Origin: Streptomyces sp. NBC_01476
Lineage (GTDB): Bacteria; Actinomycetota; Actinomycetes; Streptomycetales; Streptomycetaceae
DNA length: 64,000 bases
Reading direction: 5' to 3'
NCBI RefSeq assembly: GCF_036227265.1
Contig: NZ_CP109446.1
Span: forward strand, 5,710,001-5,774,000
This document shows, in pieces, positions 51,977-62,470 of this stretch. Under the pieces are notes generated by a model. It was not told the origin of the DNA. It saw only the letters and a program-made list of their open reading frames with translations, and ran no database searches. Every line of letters begins with the position of its first letter. Positions within the stretch are counted from its first letter, which is position 1. A program made the position numbers and the translations under genes.

Positions 51977-52228
51977 CTCCCGTCAGGCGCTTCCTCCCTG
52001 ACGGTGGGGGTAGGGCCGGTGTAAAGAGCGCTCCGCTCATTTGCTATCGTCCCGACTCAACTGCGGCCGAGCTGCCGCGAGCGGCGACCAGGTACACCTC
52101 GCCGCTCGGTTCAGCGCCGACCCGCCGCCCCCACATCCGTACCACCAGTCCAGTGCCGTTCCGCGGCTCAGCGCCGCGCCGACACATCGAGGTTGCCGTA
52201 CCCATGCGCCACGCTGAAGGAGCTCTCG

Positions 52229-53038
52229 GTGAGTGCTGACCAGGTTCTCGCCTTCGAGACGAACTGCCACATCTTCGACGGGTGCGGCTTCCCGGCCCCC
52301 GGCCTGCACTCGTTCGTCTTCGACCCGATCTTCTCGATCGGCAGCTTCGACTTCACCAAGCCGATGCTGCTGGCGCTGCTCAGCACCGTCGTGATCGTCG
52401 GCTTCTTCTGGGCCGCCTTCAACAAGGCGAAGGTCGTCCCCGGCAAGCTGCAGATGGTCGGTGAGGCGGGCTACGACTTCGTCCGCCGCGGGATCGTCTA
52501 CGAGACGCTGGGCAAGAAGGTCGGCGAGAAGTACGTCCCGCTGATGGTCTCGCTGTTCTTCATGGTCTGGCTGCTGAACCTCTGGTCGATCATCCCGGTC
52601 GCGCAGTTCCCGGTGACCGCGATCATCTCCTTCCCGGCCGCACTCGCCGGGATCGTCTACATCACGTGGATGTACCTGACGTTCAAGAAGCACGGCTTCG
52701 TGGGCGGCTGGAAGAACATCACCGGCTACGACAAGTCGCTCGGCTGGGTGCTGTTCCTCTCGGTGCCGATCGAGTTCTTCTCGAACGTGCTGGTACGGCC
52801 GTTCACGCACGCCGTCCGGCTCTTCGCCAACATGTTCGCGGGCCACACCCTGCTGCTGCTCTTCACCATCGCGAGCTGGTACCTGCTCAACGGCATCGGC
52901 ATCGCGTACGCGGGTGTGTCCTTCATCATGACCATCGTGATGACCGCCTTCGAGCTGTTCATCCAGGCCGTTCAGGCGTACGTGTTCGTGCTCCTGGCCT
53001 CCAGCTACATCCAGGGCGCGCTCGCCGAGAACCACTGA
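52229..53038 (+). CDS. atpB: ATP synthase Fo subunit a
   Basis: 269 residues from GTG 52229, AAGGAGC upstream. Five to six transmembrane helices. The essential proton-path arginine is in the segment FSNVLVRPFTHAVRLFANMF (Arg of HAVRLFAN), and AFELFIQAVQAYVFVLLASS is the last helix. With subunit c it forms the proton channel. An N-terminal Cys-containing segment (FETNCHIFDGCGFPAPGLHS) faces the outside, usual for Streptomyces. Confidence 0.95.
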   Translation: MSADQVLAFETNCHIFDGCGFPAPGLHSFVFDPIFSIGSFDFTKPMLLALLSTVVIVGFFWAAFNKAKVVPGKLQMVGEAGYDFVRRGIVYETLGKKVGEKYVPLMVSLFFMVWLLNLWSIIPVAQFPVTAIISFPAALAGIVYITWMYLTFKKHGFVGGWKNITGYDKSLGWVLFLSVPIEFFSNVLVRPFTHAVRLFANMFAGHTLLLLFTIASWYLLNGIGIAYAGVSFIMTIVMTAFELFIQAVQAYVFVLLASSYIQGALAENH

Positions 53039-53115
53039 GCTCCCCCCTCCACGACCCCGACAGATGTCCGGTGGCCAACCCCCACCGGTCCGTGAAAGAG
53101 AAGGAAGAACCCGGC

Positions 53116-53367
53116 ATGTCCGCTCTCGCGCACGCGACGCTCGCCGCCGTCGAAATCAAGGGCAACCTCGGCTCGATCGGCTACGGCCTGGCCGCCATCG
53201 GCCCCGGCGTCGGCATCGGCATCATCTTCGGCAACGGCACCCAGGCCCTCGCCCGCCAGCCCGAAGCGGCCGGCCTGATCCGCGCCAACCAGATCCTCGG
53301 CTTCGCCTTCTGTGAGGCGCTCGCGCTGATCGGTCTGGTCATGCCGTTCGTCTACCCGACCTCCTGA
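53116..53367 (+). CDS. atpE: ATP synthase Fo subunit c
   Basis: 83 residues from ATG 53116. Hairpin of two helices: SIGYGLAAIGPGVGIGIIFG, then polar loop ARQPEAAG, then LGFAFCEALALIGLVMPFVY with the ion-carrying Glu in FCEALALIG. Protons, not sodium, are expected because the Na+ ligands are missing. An N-terminal SALAHATLAAVEIKGNLG extension is common in streptomycetes. Confidence 0.95.
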   Translation: MSALAHATLAAVEIKGNLGSIGYGLAAIGPGVGIGIIFGNGTQALARQPEAAGLIRANQILGFAFCEALALIGLVMPFVYPTS

Positions 53368-53418
53368 TCGCGGCTGGCGACCGGAACCGACCGGCACACA
53401 TAGACGGAAGGCACTGAT

Positions 53419-53973
53419 GTGATCTCCTTGGTACAGCTGGCGGCAGACGACGCGGAGAACCCGCTCGTCCCGCCGATCCCCGAGCTCATCATCGGCCTGC
53501 TCGCCTTCGCCATCGTCTTCTTCTTCCTCGCCAAGAAGCTCCTCCCGAACATCAACAGGGTTCTGGAAGAGCGCCGGGAGGCCATCGAAGGCGGCATGGA
53601 GAAGGCGGAGGCCAGCCAGGCCGAGGCGCAGCAGACCCTTGAGCAGTACCGCAGCCAGCTCGCCGAGGCCCGGCACGAGGCCGCGCGGCTGCGCCAGGAG
53701 GCGCAGGAGCAGGGTGCGGCACTCATCGCCGAGATGCGGGCCGAGGGCCAGCGTCAGCGCGAGGAGATCGTCGCCGCCGGCCATGCGCAGATCGAGGCCG
53801 ACCGCAAGGCCGCGGCCGCCGCGCTGCGGCAGGACGTCGGCAAGCTCGCCACCGAACTGGCCGGCAAGCTCGTGGGTGAGTCCCTGGAGGACACCGCCCG
53901 GCAGAGCCGCACCATCGACCGCTTCCTCGACGGGCTCGACGCGACGGCGCCCTCGGCCGAGGCGGCCCGGTGA
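53419..53973 (+). CDS. atpF: ATP synthase Fo subunit b
   Basis: 184 residues from GTG 53419. One N-terminal helix (LIIGLLAFAIVFFFLAKKLL) then a long coiled-coil stalk (ERREAIEGGMEKAEASQAEA, QQTLEQYRSQLAEARHEAAR, and so on). The C-terminus reaches subunit delta. Its last four bases overlap the GTG of atpH (GTGA). Confidence 0.95.
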   Translation: MISLVQLAADDAENPLVPPIPELIIGLLAFAIVFFFLAKKLLPNINRVLEERREAIEGGMEKAEASQAEAQQTLEQYRSQLAEARHEAARLRQEAQEQGAALIAEMRAEGQRQREEIVAAGHAQIEADRKAAAAALRQDVGKLATELAGKLVGESLEDTARQSRTIDRFLDGLDATAPSAEAAR

Positions 53974-54785
53974 ACGGAGCGAGCCGCGAGGCGCTGAGCG
54001 CAGCGCGTGAGCAGCTGGACGCGCTGACCGACAGCACGTCGGTCGACGCGGCCGGTCTCGCCGAGGAGCTGGCCGCGGTCACCGCGCTGCTGCACGGCGA
54101 GGGCACCCTGCGCCGGGCGCTCAGCGACCCGGCGAAGTCCGGCGAGGCCAAGGCGGCGCTGGTCCGGCAGCTCTTCACCGGCCAGGTCGGCGGCGCGACC
54201 CTGGACCTGCTGTCCGGCATGGTCAGGTCCCGCTGGTCGCAGCCGCGCGATCTGGTGGACGCGATCGAGGAACTGGCGAACACCGCCGACCTGATCGTCG
54301 CCCAGCGCCGCGGCGCGCTGGACGACGTGGAGGACGAGCTCTTCCGCTTCGGCCGGATCCTCTCCGGCAGCAGCGAACTGCGCTCCGCGCTGGCGAACCA
54401 GGTGGCCAACGGCGAGGCCAAGGCCGGACTGCTGCACTCGCTGCTCGGCGGCCGCGCCAATCCGGTCACCGAACGGCTGGTGACGAGACTGGTCACCGCG
54501 CCGCGAGGACGTAGCCTGGAGAGCGGGATCGAATCCCTGTCCAAGCTCGCCGCGGCCCGCCGCAGCCGGGTGGTCGCGGAAGTGACCTCGGCGACTCCGC
54601 TGAGTGATCAGCAGAAGCAGCGACTGGCCGACGCGCTGGCCAGGATCTACGGACGACAGGTGCACCTGAACCTGGACGTGGACCCCGCGGTCCTCGGCGG
54701 GGTGCGGGTACGCATCGGCGACGAGGTCATCAACGGCGCCATCGCCGACCGCCTCGAAGAGGCGTCACGGCGGATGGCCGGCTGA
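53970..54785 (+). CDS. atpH: ATP synthase F1 subunit delta
   Basis: 271 residues from GTG 53970, about 90 longer than E. coli delta, as in other streptomycetes (a long N-terminal half). Delta signature in the C-terminal part: [40 protein letters not shown] and [20 protein letters not shown]. Joins stalk b to the top of F1. The 115-bp gap to atpA has an inverted repeat (GTTGGGCC, 54823; GGGCCCAAC, 54873) just before the atpA ribosome site. Confidence 0.94.
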   Translation: MNGASREALSAAREQLDALTDSTSVDAAGLAEELAAVTALLHGEGTLRRALSDPAKSGEAKAALVRQLFTGQVGGATLDLLSGMVRSRWSQPRDLVDAIEELANTADLIVAQRRGALDDVEDELFRFGRILSGSSELRSALANQVANGEAKAGLLHSLLGGRANPVTERLVTRLVTAPRGRSLESGIESLSKLAAARRSRVVAEVTSATPLSDQQKQRLADALARIYGRQVHLNLDVDPAVLGGVRVRIGDEVINGAIADRLEEASRRMAG

Positions 54786-54900
54786 CAGCCACCAACTCAA
54801 CAAGCAGGAAAGCGGCCCGAGTTGGGCCGACATGTCCTCTGGGGGAACCCCCCAGACCCCCCAGAAACTTCGGGCCCAACAAGGAGAGCAGGGAACCCAG

Positions 54901-56472
54901 ATGGCGGAGCTCACGATCCGGCCGGAGGAGATCCGGGACGCGCTGGAGACGTTTGTCCAGTCGTACCAGCCGGACGCCGCCTCGCGCGAGGAGGTCGGCA
55001 CGGTCAGCGTTGCCGGAGACGGCATCGCACGCGTCGAGGGACTTCCCTCGGCCATGGCGAACGAACTGCTGCGCTTCGAGGACGGCACCCTCGGTCTCGC
55101 CCTCAACCTCGAGGAGCGCGAGATCGGTGCGATCGTCCTCGGCGAGTTCAACGGCATCGAGGAGGGCCAGCCGGTGCACCGCACCGGCGAGGTGCTCTCG
55201 GTCGCCGTCGGCGAGGGCTACCTGGGCCGGGTCGTCGACCCGCTGGGGAGCCCGATCGACGGCCTCGGCGAGATCGAGACCGACGGCCGCCGCGCCCTTG
55301 AGCTGCAGGCCCCCACGGTCATGCAGCGCAAGTCGGTGCACGAGCCGATGCAGACCGGCCTCAAGGCCGTCGACGCGATGACCCCGATCGGCCGCGGCCA
55401 GCGCCAGCTGATCATCGGTGACCGGCAGACCGGCAAGTCCGCGCTGGCGATCGACACGATCATCAACCAGCGTGACAACTGGCGCTCCGGCGACCCGAAG
55501 AAGCAGGTCCGCTGCATCTACGTCGCCATCGGCCAGAAGGGCTCCACCATCGCCGGCGTGCGCGCCGCGCTGGAGGAGGCCGGCGCGCTGGAGTACACCA
55601 CCATCGTCGCCGCCCCGGCGTCCGACCCGGCCGGCTTCAAGTACCTGGCGCCGTACACCGGCTCGGCCATCGGCCAGCACTGGATGTACCAGGGCAAGCA
55701 CGTCCTGATCGTCTTCGACGACCTGAGCAAGCAGGCCGACGCCTACCGCGCCGTGTCGCTGCTGCTGCGCCGCCCGCCGGGCCGCGAGGCGTACCCCGGT
55801 GACGTCTTCTACCTGCACTCCCGCCTGCTGGAGCGCTGCGCCAAGCTCTCCGACGACCTGGGCGCCGGTTCCATGACCGGTCTGCCGATCGTGGAGACCA
55901 AGGCGAACGACGTGTCGGCGTTCATCCCGACCAACGTCATCTCCATCACCGACGGCCAGTGCTTCCTGGAGTCGGACCTCTTCAACGCCGGTCAGCGCCC
56001 CGCGCTGAACGTCGGTATCTCGGTCTCCCGGGTCGGTGGCTCGGCGCAGATCAAGGCCATGAAGGGCGTCTCCGGCCGGCTCCGCGTGGACCTCGCCCAG
56101 TTCCGTGAGCTGGAGGCGTTCGCCGCCTTCGGTTCCGACCTGGACGCGGCCTCCAAGGCGCAGCTGGAGCGTGGCCAGCGGATGGTCGAGCTGCTCAAGC
56201 AGGGCCAGTACGCGCCGTACGCGATCGAGGACCAGGTCGTCTCCATCTGGGCCGGCACCACCGGCAAGCTGGACGACGTACCGGTCGAGGACGTACGCCG
56301 CTTCGAGCGTGAGCTGCTGGACTACCTGCACCGCGAGCACAAGTCGCTGCTCACCGCGATCGTCGAGACCGGCAAGCTGCCGGACGAGACCGTCGAGGTG
56401 CTCACCGACGCGGTGGCCGCGTTCAAGAAGCAGTTCGAGACGTCCTCCGGCGCGCTGCTGGTCGAGGGCTGA
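54901..56472 (+). CDS. atpA: ATP synthase F1 subunit alpha
   Basis: 523 residues from ATG 54901 with AAGGAG upstream. Non-catalytic nucleotide site with P-loop [14 protein letters not shown] (about 173-186), [13 protein letters not shown], and the signature [20 protein letters not shown]. Start is preceded by a hairpin-prone GC-rich gap of 115 bp, the widest in the F1 part of the operon. Two bases separate its stop from atpG. Confidence 0.96.
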   Translation: MAELTIRPEEIRDALETFVQSYQPDAASREEVGTVSVAGDGIARVEGLPSAMANELLRFEDGTLGLALNLEEREIGAIVLGEFNGIEEGQPVHRTGEVLSVAVGEGYLGRVVDPLGSPIDGLGEIETDGRRALELQAPTVMQRKSVHEPMQTGLKAVDAMTPIGRGQRQLIIGDRQTGKSALAIDTIINQRDNWRSGDPKKQVRCIYVAIGQKGSTIAGVRAALEEAGALEYTTIVAAPASDPAGFKYLAPYTGSAIGQHWMYQGKHVLIVFDDLSKQADAYRAVSLLLRRPPGREAYPGDVFYLHSRLLERCAKLSDDLGAGSMTGLPIVETKANDVSAFIPTNVISITDGQCFLESDLFNAGQRPALNVGISVSRVGGSAQIKAMKGVSGRLRVDLAQFRELEAFAAFGSDLDAASKAQLERGQRMVELLKQGQYAPYAIEDQVVSIWAGTTGKLDDVPVEDVRRFERELLDYLHREHKSLLTAIVETGKLPDETVEVLTDAVAAFKKQFETSSGALLVEG

Positions 56473-56474
56473 TC

Positions 56475-58873
<2,399 letters not shown>

Positions 58874-58895
58874 CGCGGGGAGCCGTAGCGAGCAC

Positions 58896-58936
58896 GAGGG
58901 GGGCGGTCCGGCACAGCCCAGGTGACCGCCCCCCTC
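58896..58936 (+). terminator. atpD-atpC hairpin
   Basis: GAGGGGGGCGGTC (58896-58908) and GACCGCCCCCCTC (58924-58936), perfect 13-bp stem, 15-base loop, no T-run. It may be a partial terminator or 3' end stabiliser inside the operon. Confidence 0.7.
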
Positions 58937-59002
58937 GCGCACCCCTTATTCTTTGTCTTACGCATCCGCCGCAGGCGGTGGATGCCGACCCGAGGAGCCG
59001 TC

Positions 59003-59383
59003 TTGGCCGATCTTCACGTCGAGCTGGTGGCCGCGGACCGCAGCGTCTGGTCCGGCGAGGCCACCATGGTCATCGCCCGAACCACGTCGGGTGACATCGG
59101 CATCATGCCCAGCCACGAGCCGTTGCTGGGGGTGCTCGAATCCGGTCCGGTGACCATCAGGACCACCGATGAGAGCGGCCCGGTGGTGGCTGCCGTGCAG
59201 GGCGGGTTCATCTCGTTCTCCGACAACCAGCTGTCGATTCTCGCTGAGGTCGCCGAGCTGGCCGACGAGATCGACGTGGCCAGGGCCGAGCGGGCACTGG
59301 AGCGGTCCAGGTCGGAAGCCGACGCGGCCGCCCAGCGCCGTGCGGAGGTCCGGCTGGCCGCGGCTGCGGCGGGTTCGCGCTGA
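59003..59383 (+). CDS. atpC: ATP synthase F1 subunit epsilon
   Basis: 126 residues from TTG 59003 with CGAGGAG upstream. Beta-sandwich domain: LHVELVAADRSVWSGEATMV, TTSGDIGIMPSHEPLLGVLE and VQGGFISFSDNQLSILAEVA; short C-terminal helices (DVARAERALERSRSEADAAA). Inhibits or couples the rotor. Last gene of the operon. Confidence 0.94.
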   Translation: MADLHVELVAADRSVWSGEATMVIARTTSGDIGIMPSHEPLLGVLESGPVTIRTTDESGPVVAAVQGGFISFSDNQLSILAEVAELADEIDVARAERALERSRSEADAAAQRRAEVRLAAAAAGSR

Positions 59384-59576
59384 ACACAGGCCGCACCGTG
59401 TACGTATGACTCAGTAGCTCTCAGTACCGCGCACCACCCAGCAGGACCGGCGGACGGTGAATTCGTACACCGGCTGTCACCGCAGGACAACGGCGCCGCG
59501 GACTGCCCCAACGGGCGGTCCGCGGCTCCGGCACAGCAAGGGCGGCAACCATTCCTAGGCGAGGAGGTCGAAGGAC

Positions 59577-60023
59577 GTGATCCTCGCTTTCCAGGTGGGC
59601 TTCGGGATTCTCGCGGCGGCGCTGCTGGGACTCTTCGTCTTCGGCCTGCGCCGGCGGCTGATCCAGCGGCCGGGCGGCACCTTCGACTGCAGCCTGCGGC
59701 TCGCCCCGGCCGAGGACGCGGAGGGCGGCGGCAAGGGCTGGGTCTACGGAGTGGCCCGCTACAGCGGTGACCGGGTCGAGTGGTTCCGGGTCTTCTCGTA
59801 CTCGCCCCGCCCGCGCCGGGTGCTCGACCGTCCGGCGATCGAGGTGCTGGGCCGCCGGGATCCGCAGGGCTCCGAGGAGCTGGCGCTGCTCTCGGACGCC
59901 GTGGTGCTCTCCTGTCGCCACCGGGGGATGTCACTGGAGCTGGCGATGAGCGACGACGCGCTGACCGGGTTTCTCGCCTGGCTGGAGGCGGCCCCGCCCG
60001 GCCAGCGGGTGAATGTGGCGTGA
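59577..60023 (+). CDS. DUF2550 membrane protein
   Basis: 148 residues from GTG 59577, GGAGGTCG upstream. One N-terminal transmembrane helix (ILAFQVGFGILAAALLGLFV) followed by a basic stop-transfer (RRRLIQRPGG). The extramembrane domain has FDCSLRLAP, GKGWVYGVARYSGDRVEWFR and VLSCRHRGMSLELAMSDDAL. This family follows atpC in many Actinobacteria; function unknown. Confidence 0.88.
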   Translation: MILAFQVGFGILAAALLGLFVFGLRRRLIQRPGGTFDCSLRLAPAEDAEGGGKGWVYGVARYSGDRVEWFRVFSYSPRPRRVLDRPAIEVLGRRDPQGSEELALLSDAVVLSCRHRGMSLELAMSDDALTGFLAWLEAAPPGQRVNVA

Positions 60024-60162
60024 GGCGGCGGTTCCGAGCGGGGACCGGGAGCCGACGGGCGGCGTAGTCGACCCCCGGCCGTGTGGGGGGATGGAGCCTG
60101 AACCGCGGGGCGCTTCTCTGCTGCTTGAGCTGTCATGCGCACGCCCAAGGGCGTCTACAGAG

Positions 60163-60204
60163 ATCGTAGAAAGGTCTGGACCAGTGGTCAAGAGGTCTGG
60201 ACCA
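60163..60204 (-). promoter_or_regulatory. chitinase-type promoter with 12-bp direct repeats, no chitinase gene behind it
   Basis: On the minus strand, TGGTCCAGACCT occurs twice (60204-60193 and 60183-60172), 21 bases apart, around a -35 TTGACC (60191-60186) and a -10 TACGAT (60168-60163), spacing 17. Two such repeats overlapping the -35 region are the hallmark of Streptomyces chitinase promoters. Reading leftward, only about 140 bases follow before the 3' end of the DUF2550 gene. A short frame there (MTAQAAEKRPAVQAPSPHTA) shows no chitinase signal peptide or domain. Confidence 0.8.
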
Positions 60205-60226
60205 CCTGGCTTTCCTGCCGGCTCGC

Positions 60227-60799
60227 TCAGCGGTTCTCGCCCGGAACCCACAGCACGTCACCGCGCGAGGTGTTCGCGGTGCGGGCCAGGATGAAGAGCA
60301 GATCCGACAGACGGTTGAGGTAAGTGGCCGTCAGCGGGTTCATGGTGTCGCCGTGTTCGGCCAGCGCCGCCCAGGTGGAGCGCTCCGCGCGGCGGACGAC
60401 GGTGCACGCCTGGTGGAGCAGCGCCGCGCCGGGGGTGCCCCCCGGAAGGATGAACGAGCGCAGCTTGGTCAGGCCTTCGAGGTAGTGGTCGCAGTCGGCC
60501 TCCAGGCGGTCGACGTAGGACTGCTCGACGCGCAGCGGCGGGTACTTGGGGTCGGGGACGACCGGAGTGGCCAGGTCGGCGCCCACGTCGAAGAGGTCGT
60601 TCTGCACCCGGACGAGTACGGCGCGGACGTCGTCCGGGAGGCCGCCGAGGGCGAGCGCGACGCCGAGCACCGCGTTCGCCTCGTTGGCGTCGGCGTAGGC
60701 GCCGATGCGCGTGTCGGTCTTCGCCGTGCGGCTCATGTCGCCCAGCGCGGTGGTGCCGTCGTCGCCGGTGCGGGTGTAGATACGGGTGAGGTTGACCAT
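60227..60799 (-). CDS. cob(I)alamin adenosyltransferase, PduO type
   Basis: 190 residues from ATG at 60799. Conserved N-terminus TRIYTRTGDDGTTALGD (ATP-binding TRTGDxGTT), ARIGAYADANEANAVLG-like DTRIGAYADANEANAVLGVA, and the catalytic region CTVVRRAERSTWAAL with TYLNRLSDLLFILART. It makes adenosylcobalamin from cob(I)alamin and ATP. Divergent from the hbd gene at 60949. Confidence 0.94.
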   Translation of the reverse strand: MVNLTRIYTRTGDDGTTALGDMSRTAKTDTRIGAYADANEANAVLGVALALGGLPDDVRAVLVRVQNDLFDVGADLATPVVPDPKYPPLRVEQSYVDRLEADCDHYLEGLTKLRSFILPGGTPGAALLHQACTVVRRAERSTWAALAEHGDTMNPLTATYLNRLSDLLFILARTANTSRGDVLWVPGENR

Positions 60800-60948
60800 A
60801 CGGCCGAGCGTAGGCCCTGCCGGCCGCGACCGGGCGGACCCCAACTGTGCGACCAACGACACATGGTGACGCACCCGACAACCTGTCGCGTCCGGCGCTG
60901 AACGGACGTTAAGGTCCGGCAATACCCCAACGGAGAGGTGTGTGGACC

Positions 60949-61797
60949 GTGGCGCGGAAGCTTGCCGTCATCGGAGCCGGACTGATGGGCGCCGGCATCG
61001 CCCAGGTATCGGCCCAGGCCGGTTACGAGGTGGTCCTGCGGGACGTCACCGACGAGGCGCTGGCCCGCGGCAAGGACGGCATCCGGGCGTCGTACGAGAA
61101 GTTCACCGCCAAGGGGAAGATGACCCCTGAGGACGCCGAGGCGGCGCTGGCGCGGATCACCACCACCACCGACCTGGACGCGGCGGCCGGCGCCGACCTC
61201 GTGGTGGAGGCGGTCTTCGAGAAGATCGAGGTCAAGCAGGAGATCTTCCGCGCCCTTGACCGCATCGTCGGCGCGGAGACCGTGCTCGCCTCCAACACCT
61301 CGGCCATCCCGATCACCAAGATCGCCGCCGCCACCGAGCACCCCGAGCGGGTGGTCGGCACCCACTTCTTCTCGCCGGTGCCGCTGATGCAGCTCTGCGA
61401 ACTGGTCCGCGGCTACAAGACCAGCGACGAAACCCTGGCCCGCGCACGGGAGTTCGCCGAGGCCGTCGGGAAGACCTGCATCGTCGTCAACCGCGATGTG
61501 GCCGGCTTCGTCACCACCCGGCTGATCTCCGCCCTGGTGGTGGAGGCGGTCAAGCTCTACGAGTCCGGCGTCGCCTCGGCGGAGGACATCGACGCGGCCT
61601 GCCGGCTCGGCTTCGGCCACGCCATGGGCCCGCTCGCCACCACCGACCTGACCGGCGTGGACATCCTGCTGCACGCCACCGGCAACATCTACACCGAGTC
61701 GCAGGACGAGAAGTTCGCCCCACCGGAGATCATGCGCCGGATGGTGGACGCGGGTGACCTCGGACGCAAGAGCGGACAGGGCTTCTACACCTACTGA
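60949..61797 (+). CDS. 3-hydroxybutyryl-CoA dehydrogenase
   Basis: 282 residues from GTG 60949; GTG 60940 is only 2 bases after GGAGAGG, so the later one is preferred and matches homologues (ARKLAVIGAGLMGAGIAQVS). Rossmann GAGLMGAG, catalytic His/Glu in GTHFFSPVPLMQLCELV, and the C-terminal domain RLGFGHAMGPLATTDLTGVD. Likely acts in butyryl-CoA or polyhydroxybutyrate-linked metabolism. Alone on its strand; nearby genes do not form a pathway. Confidence 0.92.
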   Translation: MARKLAVIGAGLMGAGIAQVSAQAGYEVVLRDVTDEALARGKDGIRASYEKFTAKGKMTPEDAEAALARITTTTDLDAAAGADLVVEAVFEKIEVKQEIFRALDRIVGAETVLASNTSAIPITKIAAATEHPERVVGTHFFSPVPLMQLCELVRGYKTSDETLARAREFAEAVGKTCIVVNRDVAGFVTTRLISALVVEAVKLYESGVASAEDIDAACRLGFGHAMGPLATTDLTGVDILLHATGNIYTESQDEKFAPPEIMRRMVDAGDLGRKSGQGFYTY

Positions 61798-61966
61798 CCG
61801 GGCGGCGCGCGCCCGCCGCACCGGCCGCACCAGCCGAAGTCACCCGCAGGAGTGAATTCGGTAGCGGATCGCTCACAGACGGCAACTTCTCTGTACGACA
61901 GACCGTCAGTTGTGTGAAGACATATGGATCGGCCGGCAGGCCAAGCCAGCGCTTCGGGGAGTGACT

Positions 61967-62266
61967 ATGCACATCAGGGGCGACCACGCCGAGCTGATCG
62001 TCGGGGGGCGCCTCGACGTGGTCAGCGCCGCGGACGCCCGTACCGCACTGCACACCGCGGTCGACTCCGGCCGCGGCGACCTGGTGCTCGATCTGACCGA
62101 ACTCGACTCGTGGGACGCCACCGGCCTCGGGGTGATCATGGGCGCCCACCGCCGGGCCGGCCGGGCCAACCGCAGGCTCGTGCTCCGCGGGGTGCCGCCC
62201 CAGATGCAGCGGCTGCTGGTGGCCACCCGGCTGCACCGGATCCTGGCGATCGAAGCCGAAAGGTGA
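61967..62266 (+). CDS. STAS-domain anti-sigma-antagonist-like protein
   Basis: 99 residues from ATG 61967 (GGGGAG 6 bases upstream; GTG 61961 possible). STAS fold: AELIVGGRLDVVSAADARTA, DLVLDLTELDSWDATGLGVI, then VLRGVPPQMQRLLVATRL. The usual phospho-accepting Ser of DSSG is Thr (DATG), as in a subgroup of streptomycete STAS proteins. No adjacent RsbW-like kinase; the following gene is an unrelated large P-loop protein. Confidence 0.88.
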   Translation: MHIRGDHAELIVGGRLDVVSAADARTALHTAVDSGRGDLVLDLTELDSWDATGLGVIMGAHRRAGRANRRLVLRGVPPQMQRLLVATRLHRILAIEAER

Positions 62267-62470
62267 CGTTCGGCACGTAACCGGGACGGCATCCCCCCGG
62301 CCCTTCATGGATAGGGTGCGAACCTTTAGAGTTTGCGCATCAATGGCCAGGAGGCGTGCACCCCGTACGCCGTAGAAGGGGAATCGGGCCGGCGCCCGAC
62401 GCTGTCGCGAGCGCGCAGCCGAGCCGCCCGAGGATGCCCCCGTATGGCACGCACCCGGGGGTCGTAGAGC

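Noticed and set aside
60163-60204. Reading the GGTCTGGACC repeats as a DasR (GlcNAc) operator
   Set aside because: The match to the DasR palindrome is partial (about 12-13 of 16), whereas the fit to the chitinase direct repeats with -35 and -10 is exact in sequence, spacing and orientation. DasR binding to the same DNA cannot be ruled out, but it is not needed.
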